Positions 35,053 through 45,539 are shown, numbered from the stretch's first letter. The stretch is 64,000 nucleotides of DNA from Methylomonas rhizoryzae (GCF_008632455.1 NZ_CP043929.1:2108001-2172000), one strand, 5' to 3'. Notes: generated from the sequence alone by a model not told the origin. Numbers and translations: made by a program.

Positions 35053-35547
35053 ATGACTGAACCACCATTCCCAGACGCCGTCGCTGCCGAGCAAGTGCCG
35101 CCGCGGCCGAGAAAATCCCTGTATCCGCAAGCGATTCGCGACCTGTATGACCACGGATTGGCGGGGCGGGAAAAACGTGCGCTCGGCGACGCGTTCGGGC
35201 TACAAAACTTCGGCGTCAATCTGACCAAGTTGGCGCCGGGCGCGATTTCCGCCTTGCGCCATGCCCACGCCAAGCAGGACGAATTCATATACGTGCTACA
35301 AGGCACGCCGATGCTGTATACCGACGCGGGGGCGACGCTGTTGGCGCCGGGTCTATGCGCGGGCTTCAAGGCGGGTAGCGGCAACGCCCATCGCTTGGTC
35401 AACGAATCGGCGCAGGACGTGCTGTATCTGGAAATAGGCGACCGCACGCCGGGCGACCGGGTCGACTATCCCGACGACGATTTGTTGGCGGTCGGCACGG
35501 ACGGCGGTTGGCTGTTCACCCATAAAGACGGCAAACCGTATCCGTGA
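35053..35547 (+). CDS. Cupin-domain protein
   Basis: The product is 164 aa. A single conserved cupin barrel has motif 1 as SALRHAHAKQDEFIYVLQG (His, His, Glu ligands) and motif 2 around PGLCAGFKAG...NAHRLVNES. This pattern matches small cytoplasmic cupins of unknown role. The stop overlaps the GTG start of the phosphatase gene (GTGA), so they are coupled. Confidence 0.85.
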   Translation: MTEPPFPDAVAAEQVPPRPRKSLYPQAIRDLYDHGLAGREKRALGDAFGLQNFGVNLTKLAPGAISALRHAHAKQDEFIYVLQGTPMLYTDAGATLLAPGLCAGFKAGSGNAHRLVNESAQDVLYLEIGDRTPGDRVDYPDDDLLAVGTDGGWLFTHKDGKPYP

Positions 35548-36116
35548 GGGCTAAACAAAACCCTCGCATTATTTTGATGCGCCACGGCCAGCCTAGCGTG
35601 GCTTTGACCGGCTGGCTGCGGGCGCGCGACTTGGCTCGGCTCGCCGAAGCCTATCGCGTCGCCGGTATCGTCGATGCGCCGCCGCGGGTTAGCCTTGACG
35701 TGTTTCAGCGCATCGGCATGGTGTTGTGCAGCGATCTGCCGCGTTCCCGGCAATCGGCACACGCATTGGCTGTTGGCGAAAATCCGGTCGCCGATGCGCT
35801 GTTCGGAGAAGCTCGATTACCGCATTTTAATCAAGGTTGTGTTTGCCTGCCGGTGGGCGTATGGCTGGTCTTGTTGCGCCTGCTATGGTTGGCCGGCTTT
35901 TCCCGCAATGGCCAATCGTACCGGGCGGCCAAACGGCGTGCCGGCTTGGCCGCGCAACGCTTGATCGATTTTGCCGAAGTGCACGGCAGCGTGTTGTTGG
36001 TGGGGCACGGTGTGATGAATCACTTGATCGGCCGCGAACTGCGCGCCCGGGGCTGGCATTGTCGCCTGCGCCCTGGCAAGGATTATTGGACTTATGGGGT
36101 TTATGAGGCAAATTGA
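35544..36116 (+). CDS. Histidine phosphatase (phosphoglycerate-mutase-like) family protein
   Basis: The product is 190 aa, from GTG 35544, overlapping the cupin stop by 4 nt. The phosphohistidine motif LMRHGQPS is near the N-terminus and the second His is in LLVGHGVMN. A central insertion with two hydrophobic segments (VWLVLLRLLWLAGF) is unusual for the cytoplasmic enzymes and could be a membrane-contacting loop. Substrate unknown. Confidence 0.85.
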   Translation: MRAKQNPRIILMRHGQPSVALTGWLRARDLARLAEAYRVAGIVDAPPRVSLDVFQRIGMVLCSDLPRSRQSAHALAVGENPVADALFGEARLPHFNQGCVCLPVGVWLVLLRLLWLAGFSRNGQSYRAAKRRAGLAAQRLIDFAEVHGSVLLVGHGVMNHLIGRELRARGWHCRLRPGKDYWTYGVYEAN

Positions 36117-36269
36117 ATAGTCGGGTTTGATGCCAACATGGGCGCCGGATTGTTATCGAAGGTTGGACAGTGCATGCGCTTACCGCATGGAGTCGCTATC
36201 GCATCGGTTTTTTCCCTGAGGTAAAAGAAAGTCCGTATCCAGCCTTAAGGTGTCGAACCGAACGTAAGC

Positions 36270-36640
36270 TCAAAATATTGCCGTGTCACGCCTGCCAGGG
36301 CCCGGCATCGAAAGGTAACCGGGCAGGGCGCGGATGCGCCGAAACCAGGCGACGATGTTGGGGTAATCGCTGGTGGCGATGCCTCCTGCCGGGGCCAGAG
36401 CCAGATAGGGATAAACGGCAAGGTCGGCAAGCAATCACCGGTCGTTGATCAGCTAATCGCGGTTTTCCAGATGGTCTTCGACGATGCCCAAGACCTTGTC
36501 GGCGGTTTGCTGAGCGCGTGCCATGTCGATGGTGCGGCCGAACTTTGCGTGTACTGATAGCATGGCCGATCTCGTTGGCAGCGAAGGAGCCAACGTCGCA
36601 GTTGGACCTTTTTCCTCGGTTATTGCCGATGGGCGCAGTG
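36270..36640 (-). pseudogene. Glutathione S-transferase C-terminal remnant with in-frame stops
   Basis: On the minus strand one frame reads TIDMARAQQTADKVLGIVEDHLENRD, stop, LINDR, stop, LLADLAVYPYLALAPAGG, DYPNIVAWFRRIRALPGY. This is clearly the C-terminal helical domain of a GST of the YfcG/YghU kind. TAG and TGA stops interrupt the same frame (around 36455 and 36440), and no proper N-terminal thioredoxin domain is found upstream. The gene is dead unless the stops are sequencing errors. Confidence 0.75.
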
Positions 36641-36694
36641 GCAGCGCCAATTCGGGTGAATACCAAATCTGCAAATTCGAACTGGGCGGCGGCA

Positions 36695-37693
36695 TCAGAC
36701 GCCTTGCTGCGTTTCCCGACTGTCCCAATCGGCCTTGATTTCCAAAATACGTGGCAGGCAGGTTTCGAATGCTTCGACCAGCGCAGGGTCGAAATGGCGG
36801 CCCGAGCCCTCGCGCACGGTTTTCAAGGCCTGTTCCACCGGCCAAGCCTCCTTGTAAGGGCGCTTCATGGTCAGTGCGTCGAACACGTCGACCAGCGCGA
36901 CGATGCGCGCCGATGCGGGAATGGCTTCGCCAAGCAGGCCATCGGGATAACCGCTGCCGTCCCACTTCTCGTGATGGCGAAGTGCGACCTCGGCGGCCAA
37001 CACAAATACCGGCGCGTCGCTGCTGGACAGGATTTCGTAGCCTATCCGGCAATGGGTACGCATGATGGCCCATTCGTCCGCATCCAGTTGGCCGGGTTTG
37101 CGCAACACCGAGTCGGGAATGCCGATTTTGCCGGTGTCGTGCATCGGAGCGGCTTGCTCCAGTAAAACGCAACTCTCCTTGGGCCAGCCGACGGCCTCGG
37201 CCAGTTGTCGGGCGTAAGCCGCGATGCGCCAGATATGCAGGCCGGTATCGCTGTCGTTGTAATGGCCGGCTTTGCCGAGCATGGCGAGGGCCTCGCCGTA
37301 CGTTCTTTCCAAGCGTTTGGCCTGAACCAGCGATAGGTGGGTCCGCACCCGTGCCCGCACGATCCGGGGGTAAACCGGTTTGATCAAATAATCGACGCAG
37401 CCTGCGTCGAAGCCGGCTTCCTCTTTTTCCAATTCGGACAGTGTCGTAATGAAAATCACCGGGATGGCCTCGGTCGCCGGATTGGCTTTTAGGGCGCGGC
37501 AGACCGCATAGCCGTCCATTTCCGGCATCTGGATATCGAGCAGGACCAGACAGGGATGGTGCTTGCTCGCCAGCTCGAGCGCTTCCGCGCCGTTTCGAGC
37601 CAGCATTAACCTGTGTTCGTCTTTGAGCGTGTGGCGTAGGATGGCCAAATTGGTGGGCTCATCGTCAACGATGAGGATGGGGCCGTAAGGCAT
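36695..37693 (-). CDS. Response regulator with HD-GYP c-di-GMP phosphodiesterase domain (RpfG-like)
   Basis: The product is 332 aa. The receiver domain at residues ~5-120 has the phospho-acceptor Asp in LVLLDIQMPEMDG and the conserved Lys in LIKPVYP. The HD-GYP domain at ~140-310 has an intact HD in MHDTGKIGIP, HHEKWDGSGYP and the second HD-like metal set, so it should hydrolyse c-di-GMP. Only 3 nt separate it from the stop of the hybrid kinase upstream, which is presumably its phosphodonor. Confidence 0.93.
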   Translation of the reverse strand: MPYGPILIVDDEPTNLAILRHTLKDEHRLMLARNGAEALELASKHHPCLVLLDIQMPEMDGYAVCRALKANPATEAIPVIFITTLSELEKEEAGFDAGCVDYLIKPVYPRIVRARVRTHLSLVQAKRLERTYGEALAMLGKAGHYNDSDTGLHIWRIAAYARQLAEAVGWPKESCVLLEQAAPMHDTGKIGIPDSVLRKPGQLDADEWAIMRTHCRIGYEILSSSDAPVFVLAAEVALRHHEKWDGSGYPDGLLGEAIPASARIVALVDVFDALTMKRPYKEAWPVEQALKTVREGSGRHFDPALVEAFETCLPRILEIKADWDSRETQQGV

Positions 37694-37696
37694 GGC

Positions 37697-40600
37697 TTAC
37701 TCCGGTATCGATAAATTCAGGCGCTGCAACTGGCTGCGTACGGCGGCTTCCGCCGCGCGGAAATCGAAGTCGGCCAGTAGCGCGTCCAACTCGGCCAGTT
37801 GGATAGAATTCGGGTGCTGCCGCAGCCGGCCCAACCAGATTTCGGAATCATCGGGGTCGTTACGGTCGAGCGCTTCCAGCATGCCCTTGAATAACGCAAA
37901 CAAGCCATTCCCAAGCGAGTCGGCAACCGGATCCGGCGAGGCAACGGGATTGTCGGCTTCCGGCCAAGCGTCGACTGCCGCGCGTACTTGATCTATCGCG
38001 GCTTGCAGCTCTGCTGTCAGTTTAATCGCCGTATCGCCCGCATTCAAGCATGTTTCTAGTTGGCGAGCCAATTCTGCGACTCGGGGTAGTCGCAGCGAAC
38101 CAGCCACTCCGCAAAGTTTATGGGCCTGAGCTGCCGCTGCTTTCAGGTCGCCTTCGTTGCAGGCGGCTGCGATAGACGTTCCGCCCTCCACGAAAGCGGC
38201 GAGGAATTTATCCAGATAGGTGCGGTAGACGCCGAGCTGGCCCCATTGCTCGCGCGCGGCCGCCAGATCGATAGCCGGCAAGTCGGATTCACTGGCGTCG
38301 GTTGTCGGCAGCGGCGGCGGTACGCTTGCCGAACCGACGGCTGCGGTTGCGTCGCTCACGCCTGAGGTGGCCTTTCCGGCCAAGCATCCGGTCAAGCGTT
38401 GAATGGTTTCCATCATCTGCGCCACGTTGAACGGCTTGGCAATAAAATCGTTCATGCCGGAATCCTGCGCGGCATCGCGCAATTCTTGGAAGGCGCCGGC
38501 GGTCAGCGCGACGATAGGTAGCTCCCGCCAGCGTTCATCCGCCCGGATCAAGCGCGTGGCGGCATAGCCGTCCAGGCGCGGCATTTGCACGTCCATCAAC
38601 ACGATATCCGTCGCATCGGGATGGGCTCGCAGCCATTCCAGCGCGTCCTGGCCGTCGCAGGCCGTATCGACGATCGCGCCGTCCGCCTCCAGGATGCTCT
38701 TTGCCACTTCCCGGTTAATTTCGCTATCATCCACCACCAGCACGCGTACGCCGGGAATCCGGCGATTGCCGGCGTTACCGAGCTGCGCCGGGGCTGGCCG
38801 AAACAGTCCCTGACCGCGTTGGTTTAGCACGTCGGCGATGGCGGAGTAGAGCGTTGAGGCGGTGACCGGCTTGCTCAGCACCTTAACCACTCCCTCAATA
38901 CCCGGCTGGGATAATAGTTCTTCACGCAAACGAGTGGTTACCATAAGCATTATCGGCGGATCCAAGTCCCGGGGTTTTTCCTGAAGCGCTTGGCGTATGG
39001 CTTTAGCGGTATTTAGCCCGTCCAGGCCCGGCATTTTCCAATCTAATACGATCGCATCGTAAAAACGTTGGCTGTGCATTCTGGCCAGCGCTTTCATCAG
39101 GGCGGCCTCGCCGGAAGCGGCGGTATCGGCCAGCCAACCCAGAGAGTCGGTAACAACGGCCAGGGCGTCGCGCACGCTGGCGCAGTCATCTGCGATCAGT
39201 AATTCGAGCCGAGCCAGTTGGGTTGGCCGGCGCTCCACGCGCTGGTCACGCTGCAACGGCAACACAAACCAGAATTCGCTGCCCCGGTCCACTTCGCTGG
39301 TCACTTGCAAGCGGCCGCCCATCAGTTCCACCAGTTGCATGCTGATGCTCAAACCCAAGCCGGTGCCGCCGAATCGGCGGCTGATGCTGCTATCGGCTTG
39401 GCCGAACGCCGAAAAAATCAGCGACTGCTGTTCGCTGGAAATGCCGATACCGGTATCGCGCACCCCAAATCGCAGCTTACATTGCTGTTTGTCCGCGGAT
39501 TCCACACTAATGCGTAACTCGACTTCGCCGCGTTCGGTGAATTTGATCGCGTTGCTGAGCAAGTTGATCAATATTTGTTGCAGGCGCAAGGCGTCGCCAA
39601 CCAAGGCGTCGATTTCGGCGGGTGGGGTGATGACCAATTCCAAGTCTTTGTTATGGGCGGCAGTCGCCATGATAGCGGCGAGGTTGTCCAGCAGTTCGGT
39701 CAGCTTGAACGGCGCGCGCTCGATTTCCAGCCGGCCGGCCTCGATCTTGGAAAAGTCCAGGATATCGTTGATCAGCGATAGCAGCGCATGCCCGGCATGG
39801 TGGACTTTGCGCACCAAGGCCAGCGATTCGCCGTCCAGGTGGCGCTGTTCCAACAGATAGCAAAAACCCAGCACGGCGTTCATCGGCGTGCGGATTTCAT
39901 GGCTCATATTGGCCAGGAAGGCGCTCTTGGCGTGGTTGGCGGCGTCCGCCAACGCCATGGCTTTTTCCAGTTCTTCGGTTCGGCGGGCAACCAACATTTC
40001 CAACTGGTCGCGGTGCAGTTTGAGTTCCTCCTGGATGCGCTTGCTGTCGGTAATGTCTTGAATAACGCCCACGGCGACCTGGCTTTTGCCATCCGTTCGG
40101 TTGACGCGATAGCGGCCGGCTACCATGATCCAGCGGATTTCGCCATCGGTACGCCGAATCCGGCATTCGAATCTGCCTTCGCCGCCGCTGGCAAACGCCT
40201 CTTGCAGCACTGCCGCTACCTTGAGGCGGTCTGCCGCCAACACATGTGCCAGGAATTTGTCGACTGACCATGCCGACGCCGTGTCGGAATAGCCGAAAAT
40301 ACGGGCGTGTTCGATCGATCGGTACGCCGCGCGCGTTTCCAAGTCGACTTCCCAGGCGCCGGTATTCGACATCTCCAAAGCAAAATGCAGCCTTGTTTCA
40401 CTTTCTCGGATAGCAGTTTCCGCTTCTTTTAATTCTTGAATGTCGGTACAGGTGCCGCACCATTTTTGTATCCGGCCTTGCTCGTTTAGCAGCGGCACGC
40501 CCCGGACCAGCCACCAGCGGTAAACGCCGTCCGCTCGCCGCAAGCGGCATTCTAATGAATAGCTTTCCCTATGCTGCGTCGCACGTTGCCATGCATCCCA

Positions 40601-42643
40601 TGCGCGTTGCTTGTCTTCCGGATGGAAAGGAATATTCCAACCGTGACCGTAACTTTCTTCGAGCGTAAGCCCGGTATATTCGACCCATTGACGGTTAAAA
40701 TAAACATTCCAACCGTCCGGCCGGGTGGCCCAGACCATTTGCGGCATCGTCTCCGCCAGCGAGCGAAATTCACGCTCGGTTTCTTGCAGGCGGAGCTGAG
40801 TTTCGGCATCGTTGCGCAATCTCGATATTTCAAGGCATGATCCAACCCGAGCCAATAACTCCCGCGCGCTGAATGGCTTGGTCAGATAGTCGTCGGCCCG
40901 GTGTTTCAAGCCTTCAATGCGTTCGTCCTCTCCGGCCCGGGCCGAGAGCAAAATGACCGGAATGGCACTGGTCTCCCGATCTTCGCGCAGAGCGCTCAGC
41001 AATCCGATGCCATCCAGGCCCGGCATCATGATGTCGGTCAGCACTAGATCGGGCCGACGTTGGCGCACTGCTGCCAGCGCCGCTAAGCCGTCGTGAACCG
41101 CCGTGACCGCATAGCCCTGCTGTCGTAAAAGCCGGGCAACATAGCCGCGCATGTCGACATTGTCGTCGGCAACCACGATGTGCGCGTTCAACCCGGTACT
41201 TAACTCTATTGATCCATCCGTTCCGGTTTGTTGGCTTGTGCCACATTCGTGTTCCTTTTCCAAGTCCCAACGCAACGCTTCCTCAGCGAAAAAATCGGCG
41301 GCCAGCGGATGAGCGTCCGTCGTCCGGGACGGACGAATCCGTTCCACCGGCAAATGTGCGGTGCCGGCGAGGATAGTCACGGTAAACGTGCTGCCGACAC
41401 CCGGCCTACTCGTTACCCCGACTGCGCCGCCGTGCAAGCGGACCAGCTCCTGCACTAACGCCAGGCCGATGCCGCTGCCCTCATGGCTGCGCGAGCGCAC
41501 GTTCGGCACCCGATGGAAGCGGTCGAATACGTGACTAAGTTGATCCGGCGCAATTCCCACTCCGGTATCGCGCACGGCTAGTTCGACCGAGGTTTCGCGC
41601 CAGCGCAGCGCCACCTCGATTTCACCGGAAAAGGTATGTTTGTAGGCGTTGCTGAGCAGATTGAGGACAATCTTTTCCCACATTTGCCGGTCCACATACA
41701 CCGGTTCCGGTAAAGTCGGGCAGGATATGGCAAGCCGCAGACCCGCCTTGTCGGTAGCCGAACGGAATAGGCTGGCCAGTTCAGCGGTATAGGCGGCCAG
41801 ATCGGTCGCTTCATAGGCCGCTTCCATCCGCCCGGCTTCGATGCGAGAAAAGTCGAGCAGCGAATTGACTAATTTCAGCAGACGCAAGCTGTTTCGATGT
41901 ACCAGGCTAAGCTGCTCGTATGCGGTTGCGGCAGGCTGAGGGCCTTGCGGGGCAAAGCGGGCCAATAACTCTTCCAGCGGTCCCAGCATCAAGGTTAGCG
42001 GTGTGCGAAACTCGTGGCTGACGTTGGCAAAAAACTGGGTCTTCAGCTCATCCAACTCCAAGGTTTTGGCATACAGGCGCGACAATTCCTGATTGGCGCC
42101 CTTCAACTCCGCGCTGGCGGCCGCGATCTCTTTGCTGCGGGCGAACAGCTCGACTTCCATTTTGACGGCCTGGGCGCGTAAGGTGTCGTTGAGCTGGCTT
42201 TGCTCGACACCCTGCTGTTTGACGCGGATAAACTCGGTCAAATCTTCGGCCCGATGCAGCATATAGGCCACCTCGCCGTCCTTGCCCAGAATCGGGATAT
42301 TGATCGGGCTCCAATAGCGCTCCTCGAAACCCGCGCCGTCGGGCCTGGGAATATCGTATTTTTGCACCGGCATCGTGTCGGGCTTGCCGGACTGCAACAC
42401 CCGCTGCAAGGAGGCACTCAAATTGCGTTGGCCTTCCGCGGTCGGATCGTCGGGGTTGTCGGGAAAAACTTGGAACAACGTTTTTCCCAATATTTCCTCC
42501 CGGCAGGTCAACGTGGCTCGGGTGTAGGCATCACTGACCGCGACGATTTCCAGATTCGCATTTAGAACCAGATAGAGGTCGGGCGACGATTCGAACAGTA
42601 AGCGGAAATCCAAATTGTCATGGGTTGGGATGGAGTCATTCAT
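37697..42643 (-). CDS. Large hybrid sensor histidine kinase (PAS, two kinase cores, three receivers, HPt)
   Basis: From ATG 42643 the product is 1648 aa; an ATG 93 nt upstream is the alternative. The order is: PAS (~15-140); coiled coil; HisKA with VSHEFRTPL (~210) and HATPase; receiver 1 (~484-610, LVLTDIMMPGLDG); PAS (~614-738) and PAS (~748-874); second HisKA with MSHEIRTPMN (~914) and HATPase; receiver 2 (~1145-1270, IVLDWKMPGLDG); receiver 3 (~1298-1417, IVLMDVQMPRLDG); HPt with AHKLCG (~1458-1565). No membrane helix is visible, so it is cytoplasmic. Two complete kinase cores in one chain suggest fusion of an upstream two-component kinase to a BarA/ArcB-like phosphorelay. It is co-transcribed with the HD-GYP regulator. 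Confidence 0.93.
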   Translation of the reverse strand: MNDSIPTHDNLDFRLLFESSPDLYLVLNANLEIVAVSDAYTRATLTCREEILGKTLFQVFPDNPDDPTAEGQRNLSASLQRVLQSGKPDTMPVQKYDIPRPDGAGFEERYWSPINIPILGKDGEVAYMLHRAEDLTEFIRVKQQGVEQSQLNDTLRAQAVKMEVELFARSKEIAAASAELKGANQELSRLYAKTLELDELKTQFFANVSHEFRTPLTLMLGPLEELLARFAPQGPQPAATAYEQLSLVHRNSLRLLKLVNSLLDFSRIEAGRMEAAYEATDLAAYTAELASLFRSATDKAGLRLAISCPTLPEPVYVDRQMWEKIVLNLLSNAYKHTFSGEIEVALRWRETSVELAVRDTGVGIAPDQLSHVFDRFHRVPNVRSRSHEGSGIGLALVQELVRLHGGAVGVTSRPGVGSTFTVTILAGTAHLPVERIRPSRTTDAHPLAADFFAEEALRWDLEKEHECGTSQQTGTDGSIELSTGLNAHIVVADDNVDMRGYVARLLRQQGYAVTAVHDGLAALAAVRQRRPDLVLTDIMMPGLDGIGLLSALREDRETSAIPVILLSARAGEDERIEGLKHRADDYLTKPFSARELLARVGSCLEISRLRNDAETQLRLQETEREFRSLAETMPQMVWATRPDGWNVYFNRQWVEYTGLTLEESYGHGWNIPFHPEDKQRAWDAWQRATQHRESYSLECRLRRADGVYRWWLVRGVPLLNEQGRIQKWCGTCTDIQELKEAETAIRESETRLHFALEMSNTGAWEVDLETRAAYRSIEHARIFGYSDTASAWSVDKFLAHVLAADRLKVAAVLQEAFASGGEGRFECRIRRTDGEIRWIMVAGRYRVNRTDGKSQVAVGVIQDITDSKRIQEELKLHRDQLEMLVARRTEELEKAMALADAANHAKSAFLANMSHEIRTPMNAVLGFCYLLEQRHLDGESLALVRKVHHAGHALLSLINDILDFSKIEAGRLEIERAPFKLTELLDNLAAIMATAAHNKDLELVITPPAEIDALVGDALRLQQILINLLSNAIKFTERGEVELRISVESADKQQCKLRFGVRDTGIGISSEQQSLIFSAFGQADSSISRRFGGTGLGLSISMQLVELMGGRLQVTSEVDRGSEFWFVLPLQRDQRVERRPTQLARLELLIADDCASVRDALAVVTDSLGWLADTAASGEAALMKALARMHSQRFYDAIVLDWKMPGLDGLNTAKAIRQALQEKPRDLDPPIMLMVTTRLREELLSQPGIEGVVKVLSKPVTASTLYSAIADVLNQRGQGLFRPAPAQLGNAGNRRIPGVRVLVVDDSEINREVAKSILEADGAIVDTACDGQDALEWLRAHPDATDIVLMDVQMPRLDGYAATRLIRADERWRELPIVALTAGAFQELRDAAQDSGMNDFIAKPFNVAQMMETIQRLTGCLAGKATSGVSDATAAVGSASVPPPLPTTDASESDLPAIDLAAAREQWGQLGVYRTYLDKFLAAFVEGGTSIAAACNEGDLKAAAAQAHKLCGVAGSLRLPRVAELARQLETCLNAGDTAIKLTAELQAAIDQVRAAVDAWPEADNPVASPDPVADSLGNGLFALFKGMLEALDRNDPDDSEIWLGRLRQHPNSIQLAELDALLADFDFRAAEAAVRSQLQRLNLSIPE

Positions 42644-42736
42644 TATTCGAAACGCCCGCCGGATTATTCCTAAGTAACTACGTCCCACTGTTTGAAAAAA
42701 ATTGGCGCTAGCTGTAACGCACGCATCATAGGCCAT

Positions 42737-43233
42737 AAGTCTCCATGCCAGAGTCTCTTTTCAAATGGTTGAGCGTTCTTACTTAATTTAGAAAACCATA
42801 ATAGTCTTGATGACCTACCATCTTCTGCAACTTAGCAGCATCGGCCAGTCCAACCAACGTTTTGACCTGACAGCAAATAGCGCCATGAGAATGAGCCTGT
42901 TCCAATGTAAAAAGGTTTCTGTTTGGCGGATTTCATAAACGGATACGGTATCGAAAGCCGGGGCACTTAGCGTTATGTCAGGGGGGAGATTGCGCTCCGG
43001 GTTTCACTACATTGGCGGCGTCGGTCCTCGCAAAAGTGTGGTCAAAACTCGTAATTAATCCAGTACACCGTTTGTCATCCGATCTTAAAGGTTTGTTGGT
43101 TGCTGATGAAACATTATCAGAGCATTGGTATCGGCTGGTCGATAACCCGTCACTGCAAATGCCTCACCCAGTCATTGCCGACAGGAAATCAGCATGCTTG
43201 CGTTTGGGGTAAAGCGCATACGCCGGATTTTTG
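42737..43233. other. Intergenic region between glgX and the hybrid kinase gene
   Basis: About 500 nt. One 66-codon ORF (43012-43212 plus) has no recognisable domain and no ribosome-binding site; it is not called. The kinase promoter must lie here or just inside. I see no repeat or RNA motif I can defend. Confidence 0.35.
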
Positions 43234-45294
43234 CTAGACGCTGATTAACATAGCGATAGAGCGGGATTCGGCTGTATAGCGGTTGGCGAGGAGGTCGGTG
43301 GCGCTGTCTAGCGCAACGCAGTCCATGGGCGAGGCTAGCGCGGTATCCAGCACGCGTCGCCAGTTCAGCGCTCGGTTATTGAAACTGTCCGGCAATTCGA
43401 ATTCCAGTGATTCCCAAAAACTATTGAAAATAAAATAAAACACTTGGGTTTGCTGCAGTTCGGCGACCAAGATCGCCAAGCTGTGCGAATTGGCCGACCA
43501 ATCCGCTTGGTTTAACTTAACCCCATGGTATTCGATGTGGATGCGTTGAAAGAATTGGTTCAACGTCGTGGAACTCGTGCTCTGCGAATACATGCTTTTA
43601 CGCAACGCAATCAGGCTTTTTACGAAACGGTGAATATCGGCGTGTTGTTCCAATAACGACCAATCGAACCAGCTCAATTCGCTGTCGTGACAATAGGCGT
43701 TGTTGTTGCCTGCCTGGGTTCGGCACGCTTCGTCTCCCATGGTCAGCATCGGCGTGCCGGCGGACAACAAGTTCAACGCCAGAAAGTTTTTGATTTGCCG
43801 CTTGCGCAGGGCGTTGATGTGCGGGTCGTCGCTGGGTCCTTCGGCGCCGCAATTCCAGCTGTAGTTGTTGTCGCAGCCGTCGCGGTTTTGTTCCAGATTG
43901 GCGGCGTTGTGTTTGTCGTTGTAGGACACCAAATCCGCCAGGGTAAAGCCGTCGTGGCAGGTCACGAAATTGATGCTGGTTTCCGGATCTTTTTGCTCGT
44001 ATAGGAAAATGTCGGGGCTGGCGAAGATGCGGTTGGGTAATTTGGCGACGCTGCCGCTGTCCGCCCGCAAAAACGAACGGATATCGTCGCGGAACTGGCC
44101 GTTCCATTCTTTCCAGAAGTCGCCGATGAAATGGCCGACTTGGTAAAGGCCGGCGGCGTCCCAGGCTTCCGCTATCAGCTTGCTGCCGGAGAGCACGGGA
44201 TCGGTTTCTATGTCCCATAAAATCGGTGGGTTGGGAAATGGCCGGCCTTCTTCGTCGCGAGACAGGATGGATGCCAAGTCGAAACGAAAGCCGTCCACGT
44301 GCATTTCGGTGACCCAATAACGCAAGCTGTCCAATATTAAGCGTCTGACTACGGAATGATTGGCTTTCAAGGTGTTGCCGGTGCCGGAATAATTGCTATA
44401 GCTGCCGGTGTGCGGATCGAGGATGTAGTAGACGTCATTGGCCAAGCCTTTATAGCTTAAAACCGGCCCTCGGTGATCGCCTTCGGCGGTATGGTTGAAC
44501 ACCACGTCTAATATTACTTCTATGCCGGCTTTGTGCAGGGCTTTGACCATGTCGCGAAATTCGGCGATGGCGCCGAGCGGCGACGGGTCGGAACTGTAGG
44601 CGCTGTGCGGGGCGAAAAACGAAACCGGCGTATAGCCCCAATAGTTGACCAGGCCGGGCGGTGCGTCTTGCGGGTCGAATTGAAACACCGGCAACAGTTC
44701 CACTGCGGTAACTCCGAGTTCTTGCAAATAGGGGATTTTTTCGATGACGCCGGCATAAGTGCCGCGCTTGTCGGCCGGCAGGCCGGAGCTTTGATGTTGG
44801 GTAAAGCCGCGCACATGCATTTCGTAGATCACCGTTCCCCGGAAGGGTTTGCGCAGCGGTGCGTCGTCGCCCCAATTGTAGCCGCGGTAATCGACGACTA
44901 CGCTTTTCATGGCTTGCCCCCAATTGCATCCGGGCTGGCAAGCCGTTTTTCTTTGATAATTCGGGCCGACTGCGATGCCGCGCGCATAAGGGTCCAATAG
45001 CAATTTATCCTTGGCGCGCTCGGATGTGGCCGGTCCGCTGACCCGATAACCGTAGAGTTGGCCGGCTTTGATGTCCGGCACGAAGGCATGCCAGTAATGA
45101 AAAGTCGCTTGTCGGCAGGGATCGAAGTCTACGATGCGGGCGGGTTGCTCGTCGGCGATGTCGTCGAACAACAGCAGCTGTACCGCTGCGGCGTTTTTGG
45201 CGTAAATGCTGAAATTGGCACCGCCCGGCCTGAGTGTCGAACCTAGCGGATAAGAACTGCCGTTGGGGAAGAGTTCGGTCATGGCGGTCGACAT
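43234..45294 (-). CDS. glgX: Glycogen debranching enzyme (isoamylase type)
   Basis: The product is 686 aa. An N-terminal CBM48-like domain (YPLGSTLRPGGANFSIYAKNA) is followed by a GH13 barrel. The catalytic set is visible: GFRFDLAS (nucleophile Asp), LIAEAWDAAG (acid Glu) and FVTCHDGFTLADLVSYNDKHN (transition-state Asp). It removes alpha-1,6 branches from phosphorylase-limited glycogen. There are no other glg genes next to it. Confidence 0.96.
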   Translation of the reverse strand: MSTAMTELFPNGSSYPLGSTLRPGGANFSIYAKNAAAVQLLLFDDIADEQPARIVDFDPCRQATFHYWHAFVPDIKAGQLYGYRVSGPATSERAKDKLLLDPYARGIAVGPNYQRKTACQPGCNWGQAMKSVVVDYRGYNWGDDAPLRKPFRGTVIYEMHVRGFTQHQSSGLPADKRGTYAGVIEKIPYLQELGVTAVELLPVFQFDPQDAPPGLVNYWGYTPVSFFAPHSAYSSDPSPLGAIAEFRDMVKALHKAGIEVILDVVFNHTAEGDHRGPVLSYKGLANDVYYILDPHTGSYSNYSGTGNTLKANHSVVRRLILDSLRYWVTEMHVDGFRFDLASILSRDEEGRPFPNPPILWDIETDPVLSGSKLIAEAWDAAGLYQVGHFIGDFWKEWNGQFRDDIRSFLRADSGSVAKLPNRIFASPDIFLYEQKDPETSINFVTCHDGFTLADLVSYNDKHNAANLEQNRDGCDNNYSWNCGAEGPSDDPHINALRKRQIKNFLALNLLSAGTPMLTMGDEACRTQAGNNNAYCHDSELSWFDWSLLEQHADIHRFVKSLIALRKSMYSQSTSSTTLNQFFQRIHIEYHGVKLNQADWSANSHSLAILVAELQQTQVFYFIFNSFWESLEFELPDSFNNRALNWRRVLDTALASPMDCVALDSATDLLANRYTAESRSIAMLISV

Positions 45295-45539
45295 CCTGAG
45301 AGAGCAAGGCGATGCCGGTTAGTTTAGTTCAAGCCCGGTCGGCCGTGCGCTTATCGAAGCTGTTAGATCGCTTTCGAATATCGCAAAAGGGATTGGATAT
45401 GCGTAGGTTTCGGTTACATTCTCGGTGCTTCGAATTTCGGCAAGGCTGGCGGGCAGCGGTTTAGTGACGGCCTCATGATGCCAGACACATCGCCGCCCGA
45501 AATTTGCCGAAGCGAAGGAGGCAACACGGGGGGCGAATG

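Noticed and set aside
43012..43212. 66-aa ORF upstream of glgX and kinase genes
   Set aside because: No ribosome-binding site or family resemblance; probably chance.
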